The position numbers and the translations under genes are program-made. Source: JAJCYK01 sp965212195 (GTDB taxonomy: Bacteria > Bacteroidota > Bacteroidia > Cytophagales > Cyclobacteriaceae). From it: DNA of 64,000 nt. Location: positions 62,001 through 126,000 of the forward strand of contig CBDBUW010000017.1 of assembly GCA_965212195.1 (NCBI GenBank), read 5' to 3'. The notes under the pieces are model-generated. The model ran no database searches and had not been told where the DNA came from. It worked only from the letters and a program-made list of their open reading frames with translations. Of the stretch, positions 34,342 to 43,148 are shown one piece after another (positions within the stretch are counted from its first letter, which is position 1; each line of letters opens with the position of its first letter).

Positions 34342-35703
34342 ATGGAAACGGTTTTTGGCAATAAACCTGAGACAATAATCTACAAAACAGAAAAGCTTAA
34401 AAAAGTTGTTAATCATGTCCTATTAGGGACTAGACTTGATGTAGTTAAAGAAACCGAAGTTGCTTTTGAAGTGGATACAAGAGGAAGAGGAAAGCCCGGA
34501 TGGGTTAAAAAGAACGACGTACGTGATACTCCAATTCTAAAGATCTTTTTTGTTGACGTGGGTCAAGGTGACGGAGCAATAATTGAGTCCCCAGAAGGAA
34601 TTATTCTATTGGATGGAGGTCCCTCATCAAATTTCTACAAATTCTTATTACATCGCTATAGAAAAATTTTACGGGATCAGAGGAAGGTCGACATAAAAGC
34701 CATCATAACAAGCCATCCTGATTGGGACCATTTTAACGGATTAACGGCTGTGATTAAAGACAGTAGGTTCTTTATTGACAGGATCTATCATAATGGAATA
34801 ATTCGATACGATGGTAAACCCCCTGGAAGGAATACAGAAATTGGTCGAACTACAACAAAGAATGTAAATGGGAAAGATCGGACGGTACTTACCGAAACAT
34901 TTTCAACACTTTCAGATGCCCAAAACCTTATAGATGATGGACATCTGATGAAAAGCTTCACAAAATTCTGGCAGGCAGCAATTGATGCTAAAGCACAAGG
35001 GCGTTTGATTGGTGCTAAGTGTATTACAATTCATGAAAAAACTATTGACGGATATGACAATAATCCCCAAAACGGTTTAAATATTGAGATACTAGCACCA
35101 ATTCCAGTGGGAGGCATCAATGATACATTAGAATATGTAACCTTCCCCAAAGCTGAGGACATTGATTTGGAAGATCCAAAGACAAGCGAATCTCATACCA
35201 TTAATGGTCACTCCATTGTTTTAAAACTTTCCTTTGGTGAACATAGTGTTTTATTAGGTGGCGATCTCAATATCCCAGCGGAGTTTCATTTATTAGAACA
35301 TTACGGAGATGAAAATCCTTTTCGCGTGGACGTGGCCAAGGCATGTCATCATGGATCCTCCGATTACTTAGTGGATTACTTAAAAAAAGTTAGACCGATC
35401 GTGAATGTTGTTTCTTCCGGGGACAATAAATCATTTGATCATCCTATGTCAGACGCAGTTGGAGCTTCCTGCAGACATACTAGAGGAAACCATCCCCTCT
35501 TCTTTTCAACCGAGCTAGCCCGGGCTATCGGTAGTAGTGGTACCCATTATGGTCTTATAAATTTACGTAGCAATGGAGATTTGTTGGTTATGGCTCAAAT
35601 GAAGGAACAGCATAAAAAAGCGGATGTATGGGATAGCTACACAGTACCTTGGCATGGCAAATTTGATCATGAAATAAAGGAGTATAAAAAGAAGAATCCC
35701 TAA
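34342..35703 (+). CDS. ComEC-like metallo-beta-lactamase-fold hydrolase with SH3-like N-terminus
   Basis: 453 residues from ATG 34342; an in-frame ATG at 34249 would add 31 residues that do not fit the family start. Residues about 10-60 resemble an SH3b-type module ending in GKPGWVKKNDV. The catalytic domain begins with FFVDVGQGDGAII, has the metal motif SHPDWDHFNG (His125, Asp127, Asp129, His130), and later ACHHGSSDYL. The fold is that of ComEC/Rec2 C-terminal domains, which probably hydrolyse DNA or a related phosphodiester. It is a soluble single-domain form, seen as a stand-alone protein in many genomic islands. Substrate not known. Confidence 0.85.
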   Translation: METVFGNKPETIIYKTEKLKKVVNHVLLGTRLDVVKETEVAFEVDTRGRGKPGWVKKNDVRDTPILKIFFVDVGQGDGAIIESPEGIILLDGGPSSNFYKFLLHRYRKILRDQRKVDIKAIITSHPDWDHFNGLTAVIKDSRFFIDRIYHNGIIRYDGKPPGRNTEIGRTTTKNVNGKDRTVLTETFSTLSDAQNLIDDGHLMKSFTKFWQAAIDAKAQGRLIGAKCITIHEKTIDGYDNNPQNGLNIEILAPIPVGGINDTLEYVTFPKAEDIDLEDPKTSESHTINGHSIVLKLSFGEHSVLLGGDLNIPAEFHLLEHYGDENPFRVDVAKACHHGSSDYLVDYLKKVRPIVNVVSSGDNKSFDHPMSDAVGASCRHTRGNHPLFFSTELARAIGSSGTHYGLINLRSNGDLLVMAQMKEQHKKADVWDSYTVPWHGKFDHEIKEYKKKNP

Positions 35704-35927
35704 TTGGATGACCAATGCACTGGGAACTGGCATTCACCAAGAACATTTGTGCTTAACAAGCAGTATTCAGGTCGGATACCAACCAACTGAATCAAATAAA
35801 AGGTCTGAAGCAAGCAAAATGCCTTTGGTTAAAGAATTCCTAGAGAGTTTCATAATTGAAATAGTCTTTGATGTTTGCTTTCAACCATAGTGGAATCTTG
35901 TTTTTATGATTTTGTATTCCTTATCGT

Positions 35928-35944
35928 TTGATCATGTAGATCAA
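35928..35944. terminator. weak hairpin between convergent genes
   Basis: TTGATC and GATCAA surround a 5-nt loop in the gap between the hydrolase gene (ends 35703) and the TcB-TcC gene (ends 35984). The stem is only 6 bp and no proper T-run follows, so a terminator role is doubtful. Confidence 0.2.
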
Positions 35945-35983
35945 TTGTTAAACATTACAATATCTTATTTCATAACTTTTTTA

Positions 35984-38900
35984 TCAATCAGGATATATCG
36001 GCATGTGTGATTGATTCATTACGTCGTCAGAGGCAGTTGACGTTTGATGCCACGTTAAATCCCCATTTGCATCGCCTACAGCACGACGACTCCCACTACC
36101 TTGTGTAATACTCATTGTTGTTCGTGTGGCAGAATTACTTCCAGCAGGTGCTGTTGGATCTGGAGAATGAATTCTTATTCGTGTTGAAACATCACCAGAG
36201 GCGCCAACTGCTGATGTCTGTGAAGGAACAGTAAATTCTTCAACTGACATATCACCTGAAACATTTCGACGGGCTCCTGTCGGTGCAGGTGCCTGAACTA
36301 TGAGTTCACTGCTCATTGGGCCGTTTACAACTGCATCGATTTCAGCGTCTGTGGCATCACTAAGGGGATTTCTTCCGGAACCTCCACCACCTGATCCTCC
36401 ACCATTCCCTGGTGTACCACCACCTCCTCCTCCTGAACCACCACCACCTGTAGTGCCACTACCCCCTCCTGACGAGGGTGTAGATGAACTAGGAGTACTG
36501 GTTGAACTAGGAGAAGTCGCTCTTGATGCATTACTAGCTCGCTCACCTTGTCTTGATGCCTGTACCGAGTCGGTAGCTCTTTCTGTCTGCCTAGCCGTTT
36601 CAACAACATCAACAGTACGATCCGTCTGTCTCAAGGTTTGTGCCGCATCAACTGCTATATCCGCTCCCCGAGCTGCTTTAATAGCCATTCCAGCACCTCC
36701 CGGTACGATAGGCACCACCAAGGCTGCACCGTCAGCAACGATCCCAACACCATCTAATATCGCGGATCCAACGTTCCCCTGTCTAACATTATCAACAAAC
36801 GAAGCTACTCCAACCGCAAGGCTGGCTGCATCCCAAGCGCTCTCCAACCAACGGCCGTTTGAATCCTTAAATCTTATTGGGTTGTTCGATACGTAGGAAT
36901 AAGTATGAAAATTATGGACTGCAGAGGATAGTTGGTTAACAAACTCAGGTTCACAGCCGGTCCATCTACACAGCCAGGTAGCGTAGTATCTAGCTCCATG
37001 GTAGTAAAGTCCACTGTACGCATCCTGCTCCTTGCTTGTAAACCGATATCGTTTTCTCGAGAAACTTCCAAAGCTGGTTTCACCAAAAGGTGTAAACTCC
37101 TCACGATTGGTCCAGGCGCCTGTATCATCAATGACCAGATGACTACTACCCAAGTGATTTCCCAAATGATACTGAACTGTTGGACCACTATCTCCAGGAA
37201 AAGGATTACCTATACGCTTCATGCCAATCCGTTCTTCATTATCCATAATGATGAGATTGTTATTAATTCGAGTGGTGCCGACTGACTGTTCCAAATGAAA
37301 CTCGAACATGTCGTCTATATAGACTGTGCTGCTCATGTTAGCGCCGGGCTTGCGTATGATTTTCTTCACTCGCTGACCTGCGGCATCGTAGAGATAATGA
37401 ATATAAACGGAAGGTTCAGAGTTGCCAGCCTGTATGCGGAAACATCGCAATCGATCGCTATGGTCCCATTCGAAGAATCGCGAGGAACTTTCCTGGATTA
37501 AATTGCCATTACTATCGTATTGGTAATGGTACGTATTTGTTCTTATCTGTAAGGTGTCGAGTTGGTTATTGCCGCTAACTGTCGTGAAGTTGCGAATAAA
37601 GCCTCTGCCGTTGAAGTGATGTTGAAGTTGTCCCATATTGCCTACCGCATCATATTGGTAACTTTCCGTATAGCCCCGTGTTTTTGTCAAGTCTGTACAA
37701 CGGGGTGCATCTTGCCAGGGTGGTATGCTGCTGGGTAAATCACACTCACGACCTGTGGCTGTTAGCAGACGGTAGACAGGGTCATAGGTGAACTCACGAT
37801 CAAGTTGATTGGATTGAGGGGCAATACCACTACCGATCGCTCGATCACGAAGAAAAAGCATGTTACCCTGCAGATCATATTCATAGCCCATATCCTGCAA
37901 AGCCTGACCTTGTGGGTGATAGGAGAGCAGATCGGGTTGGGTGAACCGTTCACTTCGTATCCGCAGCAAGCGGAAGGTTAATGGATCATAAGCATAGCGC
38001 GTCATAATGCCATTGCCGTAGGCAATCAGGGTACGCTGTCCCTTGGCATTATAGGCTATATGTTGGACATAATTATTCCCGTCCAAGATCACACTTTTCA
38101 ACGCACCAGCCCGGTTATAACGAGGATTTAATTCCTTGCGATCCCCGTCTACATCTTCGGGATAACGCAATCGTTTTACCCGATTGAGGGCATCATATCG
38201 CAGACTGGTTTGGAATGCTGTGGCATCGAGCAGTGTAGCAGCGTAGGTGTCCAGGTCGGAATCCGATGGATATTTCCAATCCACCCGAAAAGTGTTCACT
38301 TGCCAATTAATGGGAGCCGGAGTGAAGACATCAAGTACGGCATCATCGCGAATGGTTTTACGTGATTTCTCTAGAATATTGCTTTTGAAATCATAACTAG
38401 ATATCTCCAAAAGCCCTGCCTCATCGTAGTGACGATAGAGATTCCCCAATAGATTGTTATTGGTAGCCACTGTAGTTGTCAGCCCCGAGTCCGCGCTACC
38501 ACCATAGATCAATTGCTCTCTAAGTGTCACTGATTCGCCTTGCCTATCTTTTGCCCATTTTCGGATGAGACGGTTAAGATTATCATAGTTGTTCAAAATT
38601 AACCCGCCCTTGCTGTCTCGCTGTTCAATAAGGTTGCCAGCTGCGTCCAAAACGCGACGCCGTACTCCCGCATCTAGATTTTTAATTCTTAAAGGGTTGT
38701 CCATCAAGTCGTATTCATGATCAAACGCAAGGCGGTTCAATGGATCGGTAACGGTTAAAAGGTTCCCGCGAATATCGTATGTTGATAACGTTCTATACCA
38801 CAGTGTGGAAGGGTTTGTGCCATTTCTCTGGATGGTTTCTATTGTGCGTCCCAGCGCATCAATCTTAACGCTGGTTGGGGTATTCCAATGGACCTGATAG

Positions 38901-41900
38901 GTAGTGCTTTCCACCCTATGAGTCCGTCCTGCGTTATCATTGAGATCATATGTGTATGCCTCCCAGGGAGTTGGCTCATACTTTAAGGGGTTGTTTATGT
39001 TTGTTGGCACACCCTGAACAATGATTTTCTCGGATTGATTGGGAAAGACAGAGCGTATCTGTTGGCCTCGTGGGTCATAATAGTTGGTAATCTTCTGTCC
39101 GAGCTGATTATCTAGTGGCTCTGCATAATCCCATCCTTCCGAAAAAAAGGGCTCATATTTTTCCACCACATGGCCTTTGTTGTTGTAGATTTGCCAGCCG
39201 GTAACTATCACCCGTGGAGGATCATTCGGATCTTTAAGTTGTCCCACGGCATCTTCAATGGGTTGCGATTGATCCGGGTTAAGCCCGGCGTCACCGTATG
39301 TGGAGTCTCCAAAGGTAAGGTCCTCCGCTTGGCCGCGTGCTTGCAGCAGACGCCCGAAGCCGTCCGAGTATTCTATCGATTCAATGGTAGCATTCCTTTT
39401 GGGCAGGGGTACATCGGTATCATTAATATGGTATTCACGCCTGATGGTGCGTACTGAAACGGGCTGACCTGCATTCACAAATGCCAGAAAATCATATTCA
39501 TATTTCAGGCTGGGTTTGGCTGTTGTGTCACCTATTATTTCCCCAATCTTAGCCATAACGGCGACACTACTTAATGGCCCAGCTGGGCTATAACTATACG
39601 CTGTACGATTACCATTTTGGTCGGTGAATTCTTTTAACTGGAATACCCGGTAATCATAGGTTGCCTGAGTTTCAAGCCCATTAGCATCCATCACCACACT
39701 GGGCAGTAGGTTGTAATTATCATTATCATGATAGTAAATTGTTGTATCATTCCCCAGAGGGTCTCGGATACTGCGGACCAATCCTCTACCACCGGGATCT
39801 ATATGAAAATCGTAGCTTCTCCGAACAGTGGCCGAGAAGTAGCCGCGTGTAAATGGAGAACCTAGGCCACCAGATTTGAAGGCGTATCCAGCTAATGCAG
39901 GCAGCTGATCCCTGAAACCATGCGGATATTCCCCGCTCCAGGGGGGCGGTCCGCTATTATCAAGGTAGGGGGGAATTTCCGATGTTGGCAGAATTGAATC
40001 ACCACTGCGGTAAGCGTTAAGTAAAACATCTTCTGTAAGAACAAGGGTTTCGGTTCGAACCAGTGCGCCGCGACCCCCGACTTGACCAAAGTTCCGTCCG
40101 ATAAAAGCAGGGCCATCATAAAAGTGGAGTTGTTGGCCTATGATGGATAAAAACGCACTGTCATCTGGCATATCCTTAAGCTGTAACAGTGGCTTTGTCC
40201 CATCATTATTAATTTCATATTCGGTAGTTTTGGCTACCCTGTTTCTGATATAAATCGACTGGTCAACAGGATTTGCATACTCTGTAATAGAGCGTTTGGC
40301 TAAGAACGGTTCTGCAGCGGTACTGTTCAATCCTTTCCAGCCACGAGGACAGGCGATTCGAGTCACTTTTCTCGGCTGACCGAATTCATCGTAATCTTCT
40401 ATAAAACTGAACATAGTCATGGGATCACTGCCACGTTCCCATTTCGTGGATCGCTGTGTAAGTAAATGGGAAAAAAAGATATGCTGGCGATCTGGTTCAG
40501 TTACGGGATCAGGAACAAAATCTTCCCGTATACCATGTAGATGTTCAGTTACTGTGTAGGGATGCATCTCAAGTTCGCTGTCGTCAAGCGCATAAAGCTC
40601 GGTGCGTAACGAGCGTCCACGTAAAGTACGTAATGCATCTCTTTTAATCCCTCTTTCCAGGCTATTGAGAAAATTGTTCATGGCCGCAGGACGCTCAAGT
40701 TTTTGAGTATCCCCTACCCAGTATTCGTCGCTGTAGTCAGCTTCGTACCAATCCCCAAACTCTTCACCTAAAGGCCCTTGGTGGAACCAGTTTTTAGTGA
40801 GCGTGGGCGGTGAAAAGTATTCAGCATCCAACTGAAAAAATGCTATTCCTTCGTCATGCAGTCCTGCCGTGTTATATTCTGAAAACGACTCGGTATCATA
40901 TTGATCGACACGGCCAAATCCACGGAACTCCCTCTCTGCCCCATCCCAATGGCCGTGGTGGTAGCGATATTCCGTGGTTAGCTTACCTTTGGAAAACAGA
41001 TCAATGATTTCAACTTTGGATACAACCTGAGATGGGAACGGCAGATTCGTTTTCCATTGAGAAGCCCTAACATTTCGGTCAGCCAGGTAATAATCTGTTG
41101 ATGGTTTGTAGCTTACCCGAGTAATTGCACCGATGTTGTTGTCCATCTCGTGTAACAAAAAGGGTTTAGCGCCGCCTGTGAGATCCAGAAAGTACATATG
41201 ATCACGTGAAAGGCTAGTAGCATTTGCACTCCACAACACACCTTTAACACCGCTACCAAGAAGGTCGATCAGCCTTATGGCGTCGGTGTCAGAAACTGAT
41301 GGCGTTCCATCGATTTCAACTGGATCGCTCCAGCTATTGCCACCCTGATTGATCCAAAGGAGTACCTTACAATGATCCACATAGATAATATCATCCAGTC
41401 CATCACCATCTACATCCCCGATTAGGAGTCTTTTGGGATCATAATTGTTTGGGAACCTTGGACTATTGAACATGTGAATGCGTTTACCCCAATTACCATG
41501 TCCCATATATGGCCAGTACTCGATGTTGCCGTCATGTACAAGCAACATGTCCTGTAAACCGTCGCCTGTAAGATCAGCCAGTTTTACCCGTGGATCAGAA
41601 AAATTAATATCCGGGAAGGTGTCAATGCGTTTTCGTTCTACGCTTAGAGTACGGTTCCACCCTCCATATGAATCCTGGAAAAAGCATTCGAACCGTGTGC
41701 TGGTGCGGAGGGCGTCCGTAACACCGTCACCGTCAAGATCGAATAATCTTACTTCGGGGTCCTGCAAACTGAAGCTGGGTGACACGTCGTATTTCTGGAA
41801 TGATCTGCGATCCCATTCACCTGTGAATTTAAGTGGATAAAATCCTGATTGACCAACTTGATTGACCATGAGATCAGCTTTGCCCTCTCCGTTTACATCC

Positions 41901-43090
41901 AGCATTTGGACATCGGGATCCTCAAGGGTTAGCCCTCCTGGTGAGTTCTTCATCATGCGTGGAGTATCAAATCGACCTCCACCTAGGTTACGCCAATAAC
42001 GGATGGCCCCATTCATCTGGATGATATCTGGTAATCCATTTCCAAACAGGTCAACAACTTCCATATCCGGATTGGCCAAGGAGCATGCTGGTCGTTCGCT
42101 ACCTGACAAAGGGAAGAAATCCCGCTTTTCGATGTTGAATTCGGTATATTTGAAAGAAACCGGTGGGAGGGATTGTGTCTCCAATCTGTCATGGCCTATA
42201 CTCTGTATTTGGCTTAAAAGCGAGACCCCATTAAGAGGGCTTTCTGTGTATTGGAGCTCAAAGGTTTTAGATTTTAGTACGTCCGTTTCGGTTACAGTTT
42301 CGATATGAATACCAACACACCGGCGAGTCGTCCGTATCTCAAAACCACTTCGAAAAGCCGAGAATGGATCTGGGCGGTCTTCATATTCTAACCTCACATT
42401 AATAAGAAATTTTTCATTTCCGAGTGAGTCTTGGTAATCGACATACTTAATATTAGAAAGGTAAATCTGGTTCCAATGGCGGATATCTGTTTTTTGTAAG
42501 TCACGCTCATAAGTATAAACGATGCGGTTACCGAAGGGATCTCTCGTCTCCATAAGCTTCCACGAGCATATGTTGTCAGGTGCTTCAGGATCATAGATTG
42601 TACCTGGATCGACCTCTTTGGAATTAGGAGTACCATATACACTGATAAGTCCGTCCTTGTTTTTTACCTCCCAGTAATCATTATTCTCATCTAAGACTCT
42701 TTCAATGATGGCATAGAGTCCTTCAGTTCGGGGACGATATTGAGTTCGGCTGCCAACTACGTTAACAGGGACTAAATCCTCTGCCCCAGAAATAATGAAT
42801 ACATCTTTTCTGTCGTCATAAACAGGCACTCCTTTGGATGTTTTACGGGAAACACCCGGAATACTTAAACCCCATCCAAGGCCAAAAGGACTATTTCCAT
42901 TACCCGTGCTGTAGACCAAACTAATCTCTGGTTGGAAACCGTTGCGACCGGAGGGAAGGGCAATTGGAACAGTGAAGTTTCCAGTTCCTGTGAATAAATC
43001 CGGAGAGAACTTTTCACCCATTCCACTCTGAGAACCCCCTCCTGATGGAAGGGAAATTATTTGATCCGATGCTCCAGATTTATTGCCCAT
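35984..43090 (-). CDS. Tc toxin TcB-TcC fusion with variable C-terminal toxin region
   Basis: 2368 residues. The SpvB domain starts at once (GEKFSPDLFTGTGNFTVPIA). FG-GAP/VCBS-like repeats lie at about 343-600 (VDLFGNGLPDII, LADLTGDGLQDMLLV, IGDVDGDGLDDIIYV), then the TcB middle domain near 637-730 (GAITRVSYKPSTDYYL). RHS/YD repeats fill about 1270-1975, and the RHS-associated core (YRFTSKEQDAYSGLYYHGARYY) is near 2020-2045. In Tc toxins TcB and TcC form a cocoon that holds the autocleaved C-terminal toxin and passes it through TcA. Residues 2046-2368 are the variable region: a hydrophobic stretch near 2070-2130, a Gly-rich linker near 2205-2245, and an unrecognised tail of about 115 residues ending WHQTSTASDDVMNQSHMPI. 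The tail pattern resembles a polymorphic-toxin domain only loosely. The gene follows TcA after 58 bp. Confidence 0.95.
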   Translation of the reverse strand: MGNKSGASDQIISLPSGGGSQSGMGEKFSPDLFTGTGNFTVPIALPSGRNGFQPEISLVYSTGNGNSPFGLGWGLSIPGVSRKTSKGVPVYDDRKDVFIISGAEDLVPVNVVGSRTQYRPRTEGLYAIIERVLDENNDYWEVKNKDGLISVYGTPNSKEVDPGTIYDPEAPDNICSWKLMETRDPFGNRIVYTYERDLQKTDIRHWNQIYLSNIKYVDYQDSLGNEKFLINVRLEYEDRPDPFSAFRSGFEIRTTRRCVGIHIETVTETDVLKSKTFELQYTESPLNGVSLLSQIQSIGHDRLETQSLPPVSFKYTEFNIEKRDFFPLSGSERPACSLANPDMEVVDLFGNGLPDIIQMNGAIRYWRNLGGGRFDTPRMMKNSPGGLTLEDPDVQMLDVNGEGKADLMVNQVGQSGFYPLKFTGEWDRRSFQKYDVSPSFSLQDPEVRLFDLDGDGVTDALRTSTRFECFFQDSYGGWNRTLSVERKRIDTFPDINFSDPRVKLADLTGDGLQDMLLVHDGNIEYWPYMGHGNWGKRIHMFNSPRFPNNYDPKRLLIGDVDGDGLDDIIYVDHCKVLLWINQGGNSWSDPVEIDGTPSVSDTDAIRLIDLLGSGVKGVLWSANATSLSRDHMYFLDLTGGAKPFLLHEMDNNIGAITRVSYKPSTDYYLADRNVRASQWKTNLPFPSQVVSKVEIIDLFSKGKLTTEYRYHHGHWDGAEREFRGFGRVDQYDTESFSEYNTAGLHDEGIAFFQLDAEYFSPPTLTKNWFHQGPLGEEFGDWYEADYSDEYWVGDTQKLERPAAMNNFLNSLERGIKRDALRTLRGRSLRTELYALDDSELEMHPYTVTEHLHGIREDFVPDPVTEPDRQHIFFSHLLTQRSTKWERGSDPMTMFSFIEDYDEFGQPRKVTRIACPRGWKGLNSTAAEPFLAKRSITEYANPVDQSIYIRNRVAKTTEYEINNDGTKPLLQLKDMPDDSAFLSIIGQQLHFYDGPAFIGRNFGQVGGRGALVRTETLVLTEDVLLNAYRSGDSILPTSEIPPYLDNSGPPPWSGEYPHGFRDQLPALAGYAFKSGGLGSPFTRGYFSATVRRSYDFHIDPGGRGLVRSIRDPLGNDTTIYYHDNDNYNLLPSVVMDANGLETQATYDYRVFQLKEFTDQNGNRTAYSYSPAGPLSSVAVMAKIGEIIGDTTAKPSLKYEYDFLAFVNAGQPVSVRTIRREYHINDTDVPLPKRNATIESIEYSDGFGRLLQARGQAEDLTFGDSTYGDAGLNPDQSQPIEDAVGQLKDPNDPPRVIVTGWQIYNNKGHVVEKYEPFFSEGWDYAEPLDNQLGQKITNYYDPRGQQIRSVFPNQSEKIIVQGVPTNINNPLKYEPTPWEAYTYDLNDNAGRTHRVESTTYQVHWNTPTSVKIDALGRTIETIQRNGTNPSTLWYRTLSTYDIRGNLLTVTDPLNRLAFDHEYDLMDNPLRIKNLDAGVRRRVLDAAGNLIEQRDSKGGLILNNYDNLNRLIRKWAKDRQGESVTLREQLIYGGSADSGLTTTVATNNNLLGNLYRHYDEAGLLEISSYDFKSNILEKSRKTIRDDAVLDVFTPAPINWQVNTFRVDWKYPSDSDLDTYAATLLDATAFQTSLRYDALNRVKRLRYPEDVDGDRKELNPRYNRAGALKSVILDGNNYVQHIAYNAKGQRTLIAYGNGIMTRYAYDPLTFRLLRIRSERFTQPDLLSYHPQGQALQDMGYEYDLQGNMLFLRDRAIGSGIAPQSNQLDREFTYDPVYRLLTATGRECDLPSSIPPWQDAPRCTDLTKTRGYTESYQYDAVGNMGQLQHHFNGRGFIRNFTTVSGNNQLDTLQIRTNTYHYQYDSNGNLIQESSSRFFEWDHSDRLRCFRIQAGNSEPSVYIHYLYDAAGQRVKKIIRKPGANMSSTVYIDDMFEFHLEQSVGTTRINNNLIIMDNEERIGMKRIGNPFPGDSGPTVQYHLGNHLGSSHLVIDDTGAWTNREEFTPFGETSFGSFSRKRYRFTSKEQDAYSGLYYHGARYYATWLCRWTGCEPEFVNQLSSAVHNFHTYSYVSNNPIRFKDSNGRWLESAWDAASLAVGVASFVDNVRQGNVGSAILDGVGIVADGAALVVPIVPGGAGMAIKAARGADIAVDAAQTLRQTDRTVDVVETARQTERATDSVQASRQGERASNASRATSPSSTSTPSSSTPSSGGGSGTTGGGGSGGGGGGTPGNGGGSGGGGSGRNPLSDATDAEIDAVVNGPMSSELIVQAPAPTGARRNVSGDMSVEEFTVPSQTSAVGASGDVSTRIRIHSPDPTAPAGSNSATRTTMSITQGSGSRRAVGDANGDLTWHQTSTASDDVMNQSHMPIYPD

Positions 43091-43148
43091 TAATCATTTG
43101 AATTTCCGTGTTAACAGTTGATGTTTAAGTCACCATAAGGCAGTTAAT

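Noticed and set aside
35708..35890. Plus-strand frame of 60 codons after the hydrolase
   Set aside because: No hydrophobic or domain pattern and unconvincing codon use; probably chance in an intergenic gap.
36350..36480. Short tandem repeat array (CRISPR or minisatellite)
   Set aside because: The repeated CCACC/CCTCC pattern merely encodes a Gly-rich linker; units are irregular and have no spacers.
36300..36896. Open plus-strand frame of 198 codons with a Pro-rich middle
   Set aside because: It is the antisense of the Gly-rich linker and flanks of the TcB-TcC gene; the apparent Pro-rich protein is only the complement of GGT/GGA codons.
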